Shown here in pieces: positions 53,651 through 62,470 of a DNA stretch of 64,000 nucleotides; position 1 is the stretch's first letter, and each line of letters starts with the position of its first letter. This DNA is from Citrobacter sp. R56 (GTDB taxonomy: Bacteria > Pseudomonadota > Gammaproteobacteria > Enterobacterales > Enterobacteriaceae): contig NZ_CP069159.1 of the NCBI RefSeq assembly GCF_016811995.1, forward strand, positions 496,001 through 560,000, given 5' to 3'. A model generated the notes under the pieces. That model did no database searches. It had not been told where the DNA came from and was given only the letters and a program-made list of their open reading frames with translations. A program made the position numbers and the translations under genes.

Positions 53651-55015
53651 ATGATTAGCGCATTCGAAATTTTTAAGATTGGCATTGGACCTTCCAGCTC
53701 GCATACCGTAGGGCCAATGAATGCTGGAAAATGTTTTATTGATCAACTGACCCATTCTGGAACGCTGCTGCAGACGACGCGTATGGTGGTCGATCTGTAT
53801 GGATCGTTATCGCTGACCGGAAAAGGGCATGCGACCGATATCGCCATCATGATGGGACTGGCTGGAAATAGTCCACAGGATGTTGATATTGATGGTATTC
53901 CTGCGTTTATTCAGGAAGCGACCCGTACCGGACGCCTGCTCGTGGCGGACGGCGCTCACGTGGTCGATTTTCCCGTCGCAGACAGTATTCTTTTCCATGA
54001 AGAAACGCTCCCGCGCCATGAGAATGGGATGCGCATCACTGCGTGGAACGGGCAGGAAAAACTGTTAAGCAAAACCTATTACTCCGTTGGCGGTGGCTTT
54101 ATCGTCGAAGAGGAGCGTTTTGGTCAGGCGCATGACGTTGAAACGTCGGTTCCTTATGGCTTTCACTCCGCCAGCGAACTCCTGAAACTGTGTGAAAGAA
54201 ATGGACTCTCCGTCTCCGGCTTGATGATGCAAAATGAGCTGGCGATGCGCAGTAAAGACGAAGTGGATGCGGGATTTGCGCGTATCTGGGAGGTGATGCA
54301 TGCAGGGATAGAACGTGGCATGAACACCGAAGGCGTGTTGCCTGGGCCGCTTAATGTGCCGCGTCGTGCGGTCGCGCTGCGTCGGTTACTGGTCTCCAGC
54401 GACAGCCTGTCGAGCGATCCGATGAATGTCATCGACTGGATCAACATGTTCGCCTTAGCCGTGAGTGAAGAGAACGCGGCGGGAGGACGGGTCGTGACCG
54501 CGCCTACGAACGGGGCGTGTGGCATTATCCCTGCCGTACTGGCCTATTATGACAAGTTCCGCCGTCCGGTGAATGCAAACTCAATTGCCCGTTATTTACT
54601 GGCGGCTGGCGCCATCGGCGCATTGTACAAGATGAATGCTTCCATCTCCGGGGCGGAAGTCGGCTGTCAGGGCGAGATTGGCGTCGCCTGTTCGATGGCG
54701 GCGGCAGGGCTTACGGAATTGCTGGGCGGTAGCCCGGCGCAGGTCTGTATTGCGGCGGAAATCGCGATGGAACACAACCTGGGATTAACCTGTGATCCGG
54801 TAGCCGGACAGGTACAAATTCCGTGCATTGAACGTAACGCGATTAATGCTGTAAAAGCGGTGAATGCGGCGCGCATGGCGTTGCGCCGGACATCTGAACC
54901 ACGGGTTTCTCTCGATAAAGTCATCGAGACGATGTATGAGACCGGTAAAGATATGAACGATAAATACCGTGAAACCTCACGTGGCGGTCTAGCAATTAAA
55001 GTCGTTTGTACCTGA
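53651..55015 (+). CDS. tdcG: L-serine dehydratase TdcG
   Basis: Iron-sulfur L-serine ammonia-lyase yielding pyruvate. It has 454 residues from ATG 53651, behind GAGGGTG; an in-frame GTG at 53645 is less likely. The N-terminal signature is FKIGIGPSSSHTVGPMNAG. Cluster-ligand cysteines are in GACGII, GCQGEIGVACSMAAAG and TCDPV. It ends the tdc operon and a terminator follows. SdaA and SdaB are paralogues elsewhere in relatives; operon context assigns TdcG. Confidence 0.97.
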   Translation: MISAFEIFKIGIGPSSSHTVGPMNAGKCFIDQLTHSGTLLQTTRMVVDLYGSLSLTGKGHATDIAIMMGLAGNSPQDVDIDGIPAFIQEATRTGRLLVADGAHVVDFPVADSILFHEETLPRHENGMRITAWNGQEKLLSKTYYSVGGGFIVEEERFGQAHDVETSVPYGFHSASELLKLCERNGLSVSGLMMQNELAMRSKDEVDAGFARIWEVMHAGIERGMNTEGVLPGPLNVPRRAVALRRLLVSSDSLSSDPMNVIDWINMFALAVSEENAAGGRVVTAPTNGACGIIPAVLAYYDKFRRPVNANSIARYLLAAGAIGALYKMNASISGAEVGCQGEIGVACSMAAAGLTELLGGSPAQVCIAAEIAMEHNLGLTCDPVAGQVQIPCIERNAINAVKAVNAARMALRRTSEPRVSLDKVIETMYETGKDMNDKYRETSRGGLAIKVVCT

Positions 55016-55043
55016 CAGAACCCCCTTCTTCTCTTCCCCCTTT

Positions 55044-55069
55044 AGGCGCATCCTGGTGCGCCTTTTTTT
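55044..55069 (+). terminator. tdc operon terminator
   Basis: AGGCGCA-TCCTGG-TGCGCCT followed by seven T, 28 bp after tdcG. Confidence 0.92.
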
Positions 55070-55113
55070 ATGTTGTGATCTCCCTCAAATTCATGTTGTG
55101 ATCCCCTTCAAAT
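55070..55113 (+). repeat. Two 21-bp direct repeats before yhaO
   Basis: ATGTTGTGATCTCCCTCAAAT (55070-55090) and ATGTTGTGATCCCCTTCAAAT (55093-55113) differ at two positions, with a 23-bp period, i.e. two DNA turns. The rest of 55016-55325 holds an ATTTCT/AGAAAT inverted repeat (55154-55173) and a possible -10 TATGAT (55215-55220) for yhaO. Confidence 0.75.
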
Positions 55114-55325
55114 AGAGAAAATGCACTCACTTAATGCATTTTAAATAGAAAATATTTCTTAACTTTTAGAAATTGTAAGGTCTTTATTGTGAAGTTTTTC
55201 TCTGACCCTGCGCGTATGATTTCTTCATTACAAAAGCTCGCCTGCAGAAAACGTACCGCGTATCGCCTTGATGCGGCACGAAAAAAATAATAAATACCTC
55301 TACCTGAACATTAAGCGAGAACCTT

Positions 55326-56657
55326 ATGGAAACGGCAACGAATAACAGCGTCATACTCGACGCATCGGCCCCGGCGCGCCGGGCTGGAATGAGTGAAAGT
55401 GAGTGGCGTGAAGCGATTAAATTCGACAGCATGGACACTGGCTGGGTCATTATGAGTATCGGCATGGCGATTGGCGCGGGGATTGTTTTTCTCCCTGTCC
55501 AGGTGGGATTAATGGGGCTGTGGGTCTTTTTGCTCTCCTCCATTATAGGCTACCCGGCGATGTACCTGTTTCAGCGTTTGTTTATTAACACCCTGGCGGA
55601 ATCCCCTGAATGCAAAGACTACCCCAGCGTCATCAGTGGCTATCTGGGTAAAAACTGGGGGATCTTGTTAGGCGCGCTTTACTTTGTGATGTTGGTTATC
55701 TGGATGTTTGTGTACTCCACCGCCATAACCAATGACAGCGCGTCATACCTGCACACGTTCGGCGTCACTGAAGGTTTACTCTCTGACAGCCCGTTCTATG
55801 GCCTGGTGCTGATTTGTGCTCTGGTGGCCATCTCATCACGTGGTGAAAAGCTCCTGTTTAAAATCTCTACCGGCATGGTGCTGACCAAGCTGTTAGTGGT
55901 GGCGGCGTTAGGGGTTTCTATGGTCGGGATGTGGCGTCTGTATAACATTGGCGCGCTGCCGCCGATGGCGCTGTTGGTAAAAAACGCAATCATCACGTTG
56001 CCCTTTACGCTGACCTCAATTCTGTTTATCCAAACCTTAAGCCCGATGGTTATCTCTTACCGTTCACGTGCAAAATCCATCGAGGTGGCGCGTCATAAAG
56101 CGCTGCGCGCCATGAATATTGCGTTCGGGATCCTGTTTGTCACGGTCTTCTTCTATGCAGTCTCTTTCACTCTGGCGATGGGCCACGATGAAGCGGTGAA
56201 AGCGTATGAGCAAAATATTTCCGCCCTTGCGATTGCCGCACAGTTTATCAGTGGCGAAGGGGCTGGATGGGTCAAAGTGGTCAGCGTCATTCTGAACATC
56301 TTTGCAGTGATGACGGCGTTCTTCGGGGTTTATCTGGGCTTTCGTGAAGCCACGCAAGGGATTGTGATGAACCTGCTGCGCCGTAAAATGCCTGCCGAGA
56401 AGATCAACGAAACCCTCGTCCAGCGCGGCATTATGCTGTTCGCCATCTTACTGGCCTGGAGCGCAATTGTGTTGAATGCGCCCGTCCTCAGCTTTACCTC
56501 AATTTGTAGCCCAATCTTCGGCATGGTGGGATGTTTGATCCCGGCGTGGCTGGTCTACAAAGTTCCTGCACTGCACAAATACAAAGGCGCGTCGTTATAT
56601 CTGATTATCTTCACTGGCCTGTTGCTGTGCGTTTCTCCGTTCCTGGCATTTTCTTGA
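55326..56657 (+). CDS. yhaO: YhaO, cysteine/serine-type amino acid permease
   Basis: Membrane transporter of the hydroxy/aromatic amino acid permease family; the E. coli protein (also called CyuP/DlsT) is linked to cysteine and D-serine uptake. It has 443 residues and about 11 membrane helices, with the family signature SIGMAIGAGIVFLPVQ in helix 1. It is 27 bp upstream of cyuA, with which it forms an operon, so delivering cysteine to the desulfidase is its likely role here. Confidence 0.93.
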   Translation: METATNNSVILDASAPARRAGMSESEWREAIKFDSMDTGWVIMSIGMAIGAGIVFLPVQVGLMGLWVFLLSSIIGYPAMYLFQRLFINTLAESPECKDYPSVISGYLGKNWGILLGALYFVMLVIWMFVYSTAITNDSASYLHTFGVTEGLLSDSPFYGLVLICALVAISSRGEKLLFKISTGMVLTKLLVVAALGVSMVGMWRLYNIGALPPMALLVKNAIITLPFTLTSILFIQTLSPMVISYRSRAKSIEVARHKALRAMNIAFGILFVTVFFYAVSFTLAMGHDEAVKAYEQNISALAIAAQFISGEGAGWVKVVSVILNIFAVMTAFFGVYLGFREATQGIVMNLLRRKMPAEKINETLVQRGIMLFAILLAWSAIVLNAPVLSFTSICSPIFGMVGCLIPAWLVYKVPALHKYKGASLYLIIFTGLLLCVSPFLAFS

Positions 56658-56684
56658 TATTGATGAAATTTTAAGGTCATTGTT

Positions 56685-57995
56685 ATGTTTGAGACTACAG
56701 CAAATCCATTATGGCAGCGTTTTATCCTGGCGGTGCAGGAAGAAGTCAAACCGGCGCTGGGATGTACTGAACCGATTTCACTGGCCCTGGCGGCGGCCGT
56801 TGCGGTCTCTGAGCTTGAAGGCCCGGTCGAACGCATTGATGCGTGGGTCTCGCCAAACCTGATGAAAAACGGCATGGGAGTTACCGTACCGGGCACGGGG
56901 ATGGTCGGGTTGCCCGTCGCGGCAGCGCTGGGTGCGCTGGGGGGCGATGCTCATGCGGGTCTGGAAGTCCTGAAAGATGCGTCTGCTGAGACGATTGCAG
57001 AGGCGAAAAACCTGCTGGCGGCTGGCAAGGTTTCGGTGATGTTGCAGGAGCCTTGCGAAGATATCCTGTTCTCACGCGCTAAAGTTTATAGCGCGTCAGG
57101 ATGGGCATGCGTGACGATTGTCGGCGGTCATACCAACATTGTGCGTGTTGAAACAAACAAGGGTGTGGTGTTTACGCAGGATGAATGCCGTCAGCATGAA
57201 GAGCAGGCATCGCCGCTGGACGTACTTGCAGAGACGTCGCTGGAGGAGATTTTAGCCTTTGTGAACGCGGTTCCGTTCGAATCGATCCGTTTTATTCTCG
57301 ACGCCGCGAAGCTCAACGGCGCGCTGTCTCAGGAAGGCCTGCGTGGCGCCTGGGGGTTGCATATCGGGGCGACGATGGAGAAACAGTGTGCACGGGGTCT
57401 GCTGGCAAACGATCTGTCCACCGCCATTCTGATCCGCACCAGTGCGGCGTCAGATGCGCGGATGGGGGGCGCAACGTTACCTGCAATGAGTAACTCTGGC
57501 TCGGGTAATCAGGGGATTACCGCGACGGTGCCGGTCATGGTGGTTGCGGAGCATTTCGGTGCCGATGAGGAACGTCTCGCACGTGCGTTGATGTTGTCAC
57601 ACCTGAGCGCGATTTACATTCATTACCAGTTGCCGCGTTTGTCCGCCCTGTGTGCGGCGACCACGGCGGCGATGGGCGCTGCCGCGGGAATGGCGTGGCT
57701 GATTGACGGGCGTTACAACACCATTGCGATGGCAATCGGCAGTATGATCGGCGACGTCAGTGGGATGATTTGCGACGGTGCGTCGAACAGCTGCGCAATG
57801 AAAGTGTCCACCAGCGCATCGTCGGCATGGAAAGCGGTGTTAATGGCACTGGATGATACGGCGGTGACCGGTAATGAGGGGATTGTGGCGCATAACGTCG
57901 AACAGTCTATCTCGAACCTGTGCGCGCTGGCGTCTCGTTCCATGCAGCAAACGGACAAGCAGATCATTGAGATTATGGCCAGTAAGGCACATTAA
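56685..57995 (+). CDS. cyuA: L-cysteine desulfidase CyuA (YhaM)
   Basis: Iron-sulfur enzyme that breaks L-cysteine to pyruvate, ammonia and sulfide, mainly in anaerobic growth. It has 436 residues of the UPF0597 family (related to serine dehydratase alpha chains). Candidate cluster cysteines are in [10 protein letters not shown] (near 26), PCEDILF and [25 protein letters not shown] is a conserved Gly/Ser loop. It follows yhaO and ends at a REP element. Confidence 0.94.
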   Translation: MFETTANPLWQRFILAVQEEVKPALGCTEPISLALAAAVAVSELEGPVERIDAWVSPNLMKNGMGVTVPGTGMVGLPVAAALGALGGDAHAGLEVLKDASAETIAEAKNLLAAGKVSVMLQEPCEDILFSRAKVYSASGWACVTIVGGHTNIVRVETNKGVVFTQDECRQHEEQASPLDVLAETSLEEILAFVNAVPFESIRFILDAAKLNGALSQEGLRGAWGLHIGATMEKQCARGLLANDLSTAILIRTSAASDARMGGATLPAMSNSGSGNQGITATVPVMVVAEHFGADEERLARALMLSHLSAIYIHYQLPRLSALCAATTAAMGAAAGMAWLIDGRYNTIAMAIGSMIGDVSGMICDGASNSCAMKVSTSASSAWKAVLMALDDTAVTGNEGIVAHNVEQSISNLCALASRSMQQTDKQIIEIMASKAH

Positions 57996-57999
57996 TCGC

Positions 58000-58079
58000 C
58001 AGGCCGGATAAGATGCGTTGGCGTCACTATCCGGCAATTTACCGTCTGACTCCCCGATGGCGTTGCGCTTATCGGGTTG
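58000..58079. repeat. REP elements after cyuA
   Basis: CAGGCCGGATAAGATGCGTTGGCGTCACTATCCGGCA plus a degenerate inverted partner (CCCGATGGCGTTGCGCTTATCGGG) fill the space between the convergent cyuA and yhaL genes. Confidence 0.8.
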
Positions 58080-58241
58080 TCAGGCGGCGTCTTCTTCCGC
58101 CAGCCGGATTTCGGCATCCGCGACAATCGCTTCCAGCTCGGTCAACATCTCTTCATAACCAAACGGAGCAGGTTTGCTCACGGTTTCCTGCACGCTTTTT
58201 TTTGATACGGATTGACGCTGTTTAGCCGACTTTTTGCTCAT
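58080..58241 (-). CDS. yhaL: YhaL, 53-residue conserved small protein
   Basis: Small protein whose Lys/Ser-rich N-terminal half (MSKKSAKQRQSVSKK) is followed by an acidic helix FGYEEMLTELEAIVADAE. Start ATG 58241 follows AAGGGAGTATGACT; an ATG two codons earlier is also possible. It matches E. coli YhaL in place and sequence style. The helix resembles the first helix of exonuclease VII small subunit XseB (FEKALSELEQIV), but the second XseB helix is missing. Function unknown. Confidence 0.82.
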   Translation of the reverse strand: MSKKSAKQRQSVSKKSVQETVSKPAPFGYEEMLTELEAIVADAEIRLAEEDAA

Positions 58242-58266
58242 AGTCATACTCCCTTGTTTTTCCAGA

Positions 58267-58968
58267 CTATATAGGCAAATCTATCAGCAATGCGCGCAAT
58301 GGCGTATCGGCCACTAACGTTATGTTAGCTTCATCACGAATAAATGCGCCGTCACCGCAGGTTAGCGCTTCTTTTTCTTCGTTATGGGTCACCGCATGGA
58401 ACGTACCGTGAATCGATTGCAGGTAGGCGCGTGGGCCATACAGTTGAAAATTCACGGATTCACCCTGATTGAGCATGATGTGATGCACCCACACCTGTTG
58501 GCGCAGTTGCAGACTTTCCTGAGCGCCGTCCGGGGACGCGATCAGTTGCTGTTTACCCATTGTTAGCGCGGTTTTTTGTACCAGCGCATTTTCCCTTTCA
58601 GGACAGGCGTCCAGCCACAGCTGCATCCGGGTCAGCGGCTTTTCTTTGCTGAGATTGTGTTCGCTGTAGCTGATTCCCGGCTGGGTGGCGAGCAGTAATG
58701 CCTCTCCCGCTTTCGCCTGGACATGGTTTCCTTCGCTGTCGCGATACTCAGCTTCGCCTTCCAGAATCAGGTTTAAAATATCCACCTTCGGATAGGCGCG
58801 CGGCTGGAAAGAGGCGCCAGGCGCCAGGACTTCCTGGTTCAGGACGCGCAGCGAGGCGTATCCCAACAGTTTGGGGTCAAAGTAGTGTCCAAAAGAAAAG
58901 GTATAACGGGCCTGCAACCATCCATAATCTGCCTGGCCGCATTGTTTGGCTGTTCGGGTAGTAATCAT
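58267..58968 (-). CDS. yhaK: YhaK, pirin-like bicupin protein
   Basis: A 233-residue bicupin of the pirin family; the E. coli protein is a redox-sensitive cytoplasmic protein without known enzyme activity. The N-terminal cupin signature FSFGHYFDPKLLGYASLRVLN (about 25-45) is clear. Two cysteines, in LDACPERE and ALTCGDGAF, match the reported redox-reactive pair. It is divergent from yhaJ with a 104-bp shared control region, so YhaJ regulation is plausible. Confidence 0.92.
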   Translation of the reverse strand: MITTRTAKQCGQADYGWLQARYTFSFGHYFDPKLLGYASLRVLNQEVLAPGASFQPRAYPKVDILNLILEGEAEYRDSEGNHVQAKAGEALLLATQPGISYSEHNLSKEKPLTRMQLWLDACPERENALVQKTALTMGKQQLIASPDGAQESLQLRQQVWVHHIMLNQGESVNFQLYGPRAYLQSIHGTFHAVTHNEEKEALTCGDGAFIRDEANITLVADTPLRALLIDLPI

Positions 58969-59072
58969 AATTCTTGACCTCTCTTTACTTCCTTTTATGT
59001 TAAGGGGCTGGACGCTGCATTGTTAGCCAGATATTCTGCCCGGTATGTTCAAATTTCCTGAATGAGAACGCT

Positions 59073-59969
59073 ATGGCCAAAGAAAGGGCATTAACGCTGG
59101 AAGCGCTACGTGTAATGGATGCGATTGACAGGCGTGGCAGCTTTGCCGCCGCGGCGGATGAGCTGGGGCGCGTGCCGTCTGCGCTCAGCTACACCATGCA
59201 AAAACTGGAAGAAGAGCTGGATGTGGTGCTGTTTGACCGCTCGGGCCACCGGACGAAGTTCACTAATGTCGGGCGTATGTTGCTGGAGCGCGGGCGGGTA
59301 CTGCTGGAAGCGGCTGACAAGCTCACGACGGATGCGGAAGCGCTGGCGCGTGGCTGGGAAACGCATCTGACGTTGGTGACTGAAGCTCTGGTGCCGACGT
59401 CGGCTTTCTTCCCGCTTATCGACAGGCTGGCCGGTAAAGCGAATACCCAGCTTTCGGTGATCACCGAAGTGCTGGCGGGTGCATGGGAACGTCTGGAGCA
59501 GGGGCGTGCCGATATTGTCATCGCGCCGGATATGCATTTTCGTTCCTCGTCAGAAATTAACTCCCGCAAGCTGTACACCCTGATGAACGTCTACGTGGCG
59601 GCACCTGACCATCCGATCCATCAGGAGCCTGAACCTTTATCGGAAGTCACTCGCGTCAAATACCGTGGGATTGCGGTGGCGGATACTGCCCGTGAGCGTC
59701 CGGTGTTAACCGTTCAGCTTCTGGATAAACAGCCTCGTCTGACGGTGAGCACCATCGAGGATAAGCGTCAGGCGCTATTGGCCGGACTTGGTGTCGCAAC
59801 GATGCCGTATCCGCTGGTGGAGCAGGATATCGCCGAAGGGCGGCTACGTGTTGTCAGCCCGGAATCGACCAGCGAGATCGATATCATCATGGCGTGGCGA
59901 CGTGACAGCATGGGAGAAGCGAAGTCCTGGTGTCTGCGGGAGATCCCCAAGCTGTTTGCCGGAAAGTAA
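59073..59969 (+). CDS. yhaJ: YhaJ, LysR-type regulator
   Basis: A 298-residue LysR-family regulator. The winged helix (about 6-66) has MDAIDRRGSFAAAADELGRVPSALSYTMQKLEE, and a typical two-lobe effector domain follows. The E. coli protein has been linked to D-serine transport control (yhaO) and to sensing of aromatic nitro compounds with yqjF. Here its likely neighbours under control are the divergent yhaK and the nearby yqjF. Confidence 0.93.
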   Translation: MAKERALTLEALRVMDAIDRRGSFAAAADELGRVPSALSYTMQKLEEELDVVLFDRSGHRTKFTNVGRMLLERGRVLLEAADKLTTDAEALARGWETHLTLVTEALVPTSAFFPLIDRLAGKANTQLSVITEVLAGAWERLEQGRADIVIAPDMHFRSSSEINSRKLYTLMNVYVAAPDHPIHQEPEPLSEVTRVKYRGIAVADTARERPVLTVQLLDKQPRLTVSTIEDKRQALLAGLGVATMPYPLVEQDIAEGRLRVVSPESTSEIDIIMAWRRDSMGEAKSWCLREIPKLFAGK

Positions 59970-59977
59970 AAGTGAAA

Positions 59978-59999
59978 CGCACCTCTGACGAGAGGTGCG
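59978..59999. terminator. Hairpin between convergent yhaJ and yhaH
   Basis: CGCACCTCT-GACG-AGAGGTGCG, a perfect 9-bp stem usable from both sides. The T tract is weak. Confidence 0.6.
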
Positions 60000-60008
60000 A
60001 AGATGACA

Positions 60009-60374
60009 TCAGGCGTTAAGCTTCGGATCCGCTCCGAAACGGTTTTCGCCCGACACGCCGCTCTGGCAGGTAAAGATAAAAATGACCAGCCAGCCTATGA
60101 TGGGGATGAGTAATATCAATAGCCACCATGCTGTGCGGTCTGTGTCATGCAGACGGCGAAACAGTACCGCTAAGCCGGGTAAAAAGATCAGAACCCCATA
60201 AATGCTGGTCAGCATGCCTTCTCCCGCAGTGCCCTCCCAGCCAAACATCTTGTCCAGTACCGCCAGTACCACTGTAAAGATGCCGTTGACCAGAACAAAC
60301 ATCCAGTACTCTTTGCGGCGCGCACGACCGCCAAAACCGATGTAGTTCTTTAATACTTTTAAATACCAGTCCAT
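60009..60374 (-). CDS. yhaH: YhaH, DUF805 inner-membrane protein
   Basis: A 121-residue membrane protein of the DUF805 family: MDWYLKVLKNYIGFGGRARRKEYWMF, then three hydrophobic helices and the short motif FRRLHDTDRTAWW between helices two and three. The start is ATG 60374 behind GAGGAAAAA; an in-frame start at 60395 adds seven residues. E. coli has two such genes here (yhaH and yhaI); only one is present. Function unknown. Confidence 0.9.
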   Translation of the reverse strand: MDWYLKVLKNYIGFGGRARRKEYWMFVLVNGIFTVVLAVLDKMFGWEGTAGEGMLTSIYGVLIFLPGLAVLFRRLHDTDRTAWWLLILLIPIIGWLVIFIFTCQSGVSGENRFGADPKLNA

Positions 60375-60465
60375 TTTTTCCTCAATCGTGGTCAATCACT
60401 TGTTTTTAAAGTAATCAAACCAAGAATAGCCGCGAATGGGAAAGTGGTAAATATTTGAGGTGTGA

Positions 60466-60491
60466 ATAAACAAAGCACCCTGAAGGGTGCC
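60466..60491 (-). terminator. yqjG terminator
   Basis: On the minus strand GCACCC-TTCA-GGGTGC followed by TTTGTTT, just after the yqjG stop. Confidence 0.75.
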
Positions 60492-60498
60492 CTGTAAA

Positions 60499-61485
60499 CT
60501 AGCGAAAACGGAGATCGCGTCCGTGAGGCTCGTTAAGATCCTGCCACGGGCCGACAGAAATAATGCCGGTTGGGTTGATGGTTTTGTGACTGCGGAAATA
60601 GTGGTGACGAATATGGTCGAAATTGACCGTTTCCGCGATGCCCGGAATTTGATAAATATCGCGCAAAAAGCCATACAGATTCAGGTAGTCGCTGATACGG
60701 TGCTTGTCGCACTTGAAATGTGTCACGTACACCGGGTCGAAGCGCACTAATGTCGTCCACAGCCGGATGTCTGCTTCCGTTAACCGATCGCCGGTCAGAT
60801 AGCGATGCTGCCCCAGAATCTGCTCCAGGCGCGCCAGCGAGTCAAAGACGTGGGTCACGGCGTCATCATAAGCCTGTTGGCTGGTGGCAAAACCGGCTTT
60901 ATAGACACCGTTGTTCACATTGTCATAAATCCAGCTGTTCAGTTCGTCTATTTCAGTGCGCAGTTCCGGAGGGTAGTAATCGCCCGCTTTCGCGCCCAGC
61001 GCGTCAAACGCCGTGTTGAACATACGGATGATTTCCGCCGATTCGTTACTGACGATGGTGTGATTCTTTTTATCCCACAGCACCGGCACGGTGACGCGAC
61101 CGCTGTAATGCGGGTCGGCGTGCAGGTAGAGTTGGTAGAGAAATTCATGCTGATAGAGCGTATCGCCCGTCGCCGCGGGAAAATCATCGTCGAACGTCCA
61201 GCCGTTTTCCAGCATCAGCGGATTGACGACCGACACCGAGATGAACGGTTCCAGGCCTTTGAGTTTACGTAAAATCAGTGTGCGGTGCGCCCAGGGGCAG
61301 GCAAGAGAGACGTACAGATGATAGCGGTCTTTTTCCGCGGCAAAACCCCCGTTGCCAGATGGACCCGGTGCGCCATCCGCAGTGAGCCAGTGGCGGAAAG
61401 CTGATACGGAACGTTGAAATTTCCCTCCGGTAGATTTGGTGTCATACCAGACATCATGCCAGACGCCGTCAATCAGTTGTCCCAT
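60499..61485 (-). CDS. yqjG: Glutathionyl-hydroquinone reductase YqjG
   Basis: Xi-class glutathione transferase that reduces glutathionyl-hydroquinones. It has 328 residues, the E. coli length. The catalytic Cys63 is in SLACPWAHR, followed by the thioredoxin-fold segment VPVLWDKKNHTIVSNESAEI and an all-helical C-terminal domain with YLTGDRLTEADIRLWTTLVRFD. It lies downstream of yqjF but is separated by a terminator. Confidence 0.96.
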   Translation of the reverse strand: MGQLIDGVWHDVWYDTKSTGGKFQRSVSAFRHWLTADGAPGPSGNGGFAAEKDRYHLYVSLACPWAHRTLILRKLKGLEPFISVSVVNPLMLENGWTFDDDFPAATGDTLYQHEFLYQLYLHADPHYSGRVTVPVLWDKKNHTIVSNESAEIIRMFNTAFDALGAKAGDYYPPELRTEIDELNSWIYDNVNNGVYKAGFATSQQAYDDAVTHVFDSLARLEQILGQHRYLTGDRLTEADIRLWTTLVRFDPVYVTHFKCDKHRISDYLNLYGFLRDIYQIPGIAETVNFDHIRHHYFRSHKTINPTGIISVGPWQDLNEPHGRDLRFR

Positions 61486-61506
61486 TTTCTCTCTCCTGCG
61501 GATAGT

Positions 61507-61536
61507 AAAAACGAGGAGTAAACCTCCTCGTTTTTT
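61507..61536. terminator. Terminator between yqjF and yqjG
   Basis: AAAACGAGGA-GTAAACC-TCCTCGTTTTTT. On the minus strand it also ends in five T, so it can stop yqjF transcripts. Confidence 0.88.
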
Positions 61537-61556
61537 GATTCTTAATTATAGTGCGC

Positions 61557-61949
61557 TTACCACTTTTTATTCAGCACACGGTCGATGCTGAATGCGCCCG
61601 GACCCGTGATAGCCAGCAGCAGGAAGCCGCCAGAGATGGTCAGGTTTTTCATGAACATCAGCGAGTTTACGCCTTCGGCAAAGTTGCTGTGGAACAGGAA
61701 TGCCGTTAACAGTGTAAAGCCCGCAGTGAACAGCGCAGTGGTACGGGTCAGGAAACCAAACAGGATTGCCAGACCGCCGCCAAACTCAAGCAAAATCACC
61801 AGCGGCAACATAAAGCCAGGGACGCCCATCGCTTCCATATATTGTTGGGTACCCGCATATCCGCTGATTTTTCCCCATCCTGCGGTAATAAACAGGATTG
61901 GCATCAGAATGCGCGCTACCAGTACACCAACATCTTCTAATTTTTTCAT
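61557..61949 (-). CDS. yqjF: YqjF, DoxX-family membrane protein
   Basis: A 130-residue DoxX/quinol-oxidase-like inner-membrane protein with four hydrophobic helices: VARILMPILFITAGWGKISGY, PLVILLEFGGGLAILFGF, TALFTAGFTLLTAFLF and LTISGGFLLLAITG. E. coli yqjF is induced by nitroaromatic breakdown products through YhaJ. Physiological function is unknown. It is monocistronic, with the terminator on its 3' side. Confidence 0.93.
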   Translation of the reverse strand: MKKLEDVGVLVARILMPILFITAGWGKISGYAGTQQYMEAMGVPGFMLPLVILLEFGGGLAILFGFLTRTTALFTAGFTLLTAFLFHSNFAEGVNSLMFMKNLTISGGFLLLAITGPGAFSIDRVLNKKW

Positions 61950-62127
61950 TTTACTCTCCAGGAAACCACTCAGGCTGCTGATTATGTTTTTTTATGCTAT
62001 TACGCGGTAAAGCGCGTCGTTGCTGTCGATGGAGGGAATCATAAACGTGGCTAATGACAATTGTTAGCAAGGAAAACTGTCAGTATTTTTCAAAAAATTT
62101 GAGTGATGCGCAGAAGAAAGGGTGTGT

Positions 62128-62155
62128 AGCCTGATAAGCGAAGCGTTATCAGGCT
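62128..62155. repeat. REP-like hairpin after yqjK
   Basis: AGCCTGATAA-GCGAAGCG-TTATCAGGCT, a single REP-type palindrome 15 bp beyond the yqjK stop. Confidence 0.7.
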
Positions 62156-62170
62156 TGAGGTGTGGCAAGG

Positions 62171-62470
62171 TTAATCGCGTAAATGCTGCTGCCGTAGCGT
62201 CGACTTAACCAAACGCCAGGCGCTCCAGAGGCCGAATCCTCGTTTCGTCCAACGCACCAGCCTGTTGGGGTGACGAAGTGTCCAGATGGCCATCACGCTG
62301 CTGCCCACTAGCGCCCATGAGCGTAGATTGAGCAGCGTGTTCCAGCCGCGATCGTACGTACGGGTGGTTTCAAGCCAGTCCCGGCGACAGACAGACAGAT
62401 CTAACCTTTGCTGCTGGATCTGACTAAGCAGGATGGCCTTACGCTTTTGGCGTTCGACTTTGCTGCTCAT
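62171..62470 (-). CDS. yqjK: YqjK, YqjK-like family protein
   Basis: A 99-residue conserved protein. A basic N-terminal coiled segment (SSKVERQKRKAILLSQIQQQRLDL) is followed by one likely membrane helix (WALVGSSVMAIWTLR). It overlaps the end of yqjE by 4 bp (ATGA), so it is third in the yqjD-yqjE-yqjK run. No function is established. Confidence 0.9.
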   Translation of the reverse strand: MSSKVERQKRKAILLSQIQQQRLDLSVCRRDWLETTRTYDRGWNTLLNLRSWALVGSSVMAIWTLRHPNRLVRWTKRGFGLWSAWRLVKSTLRQQHLRD

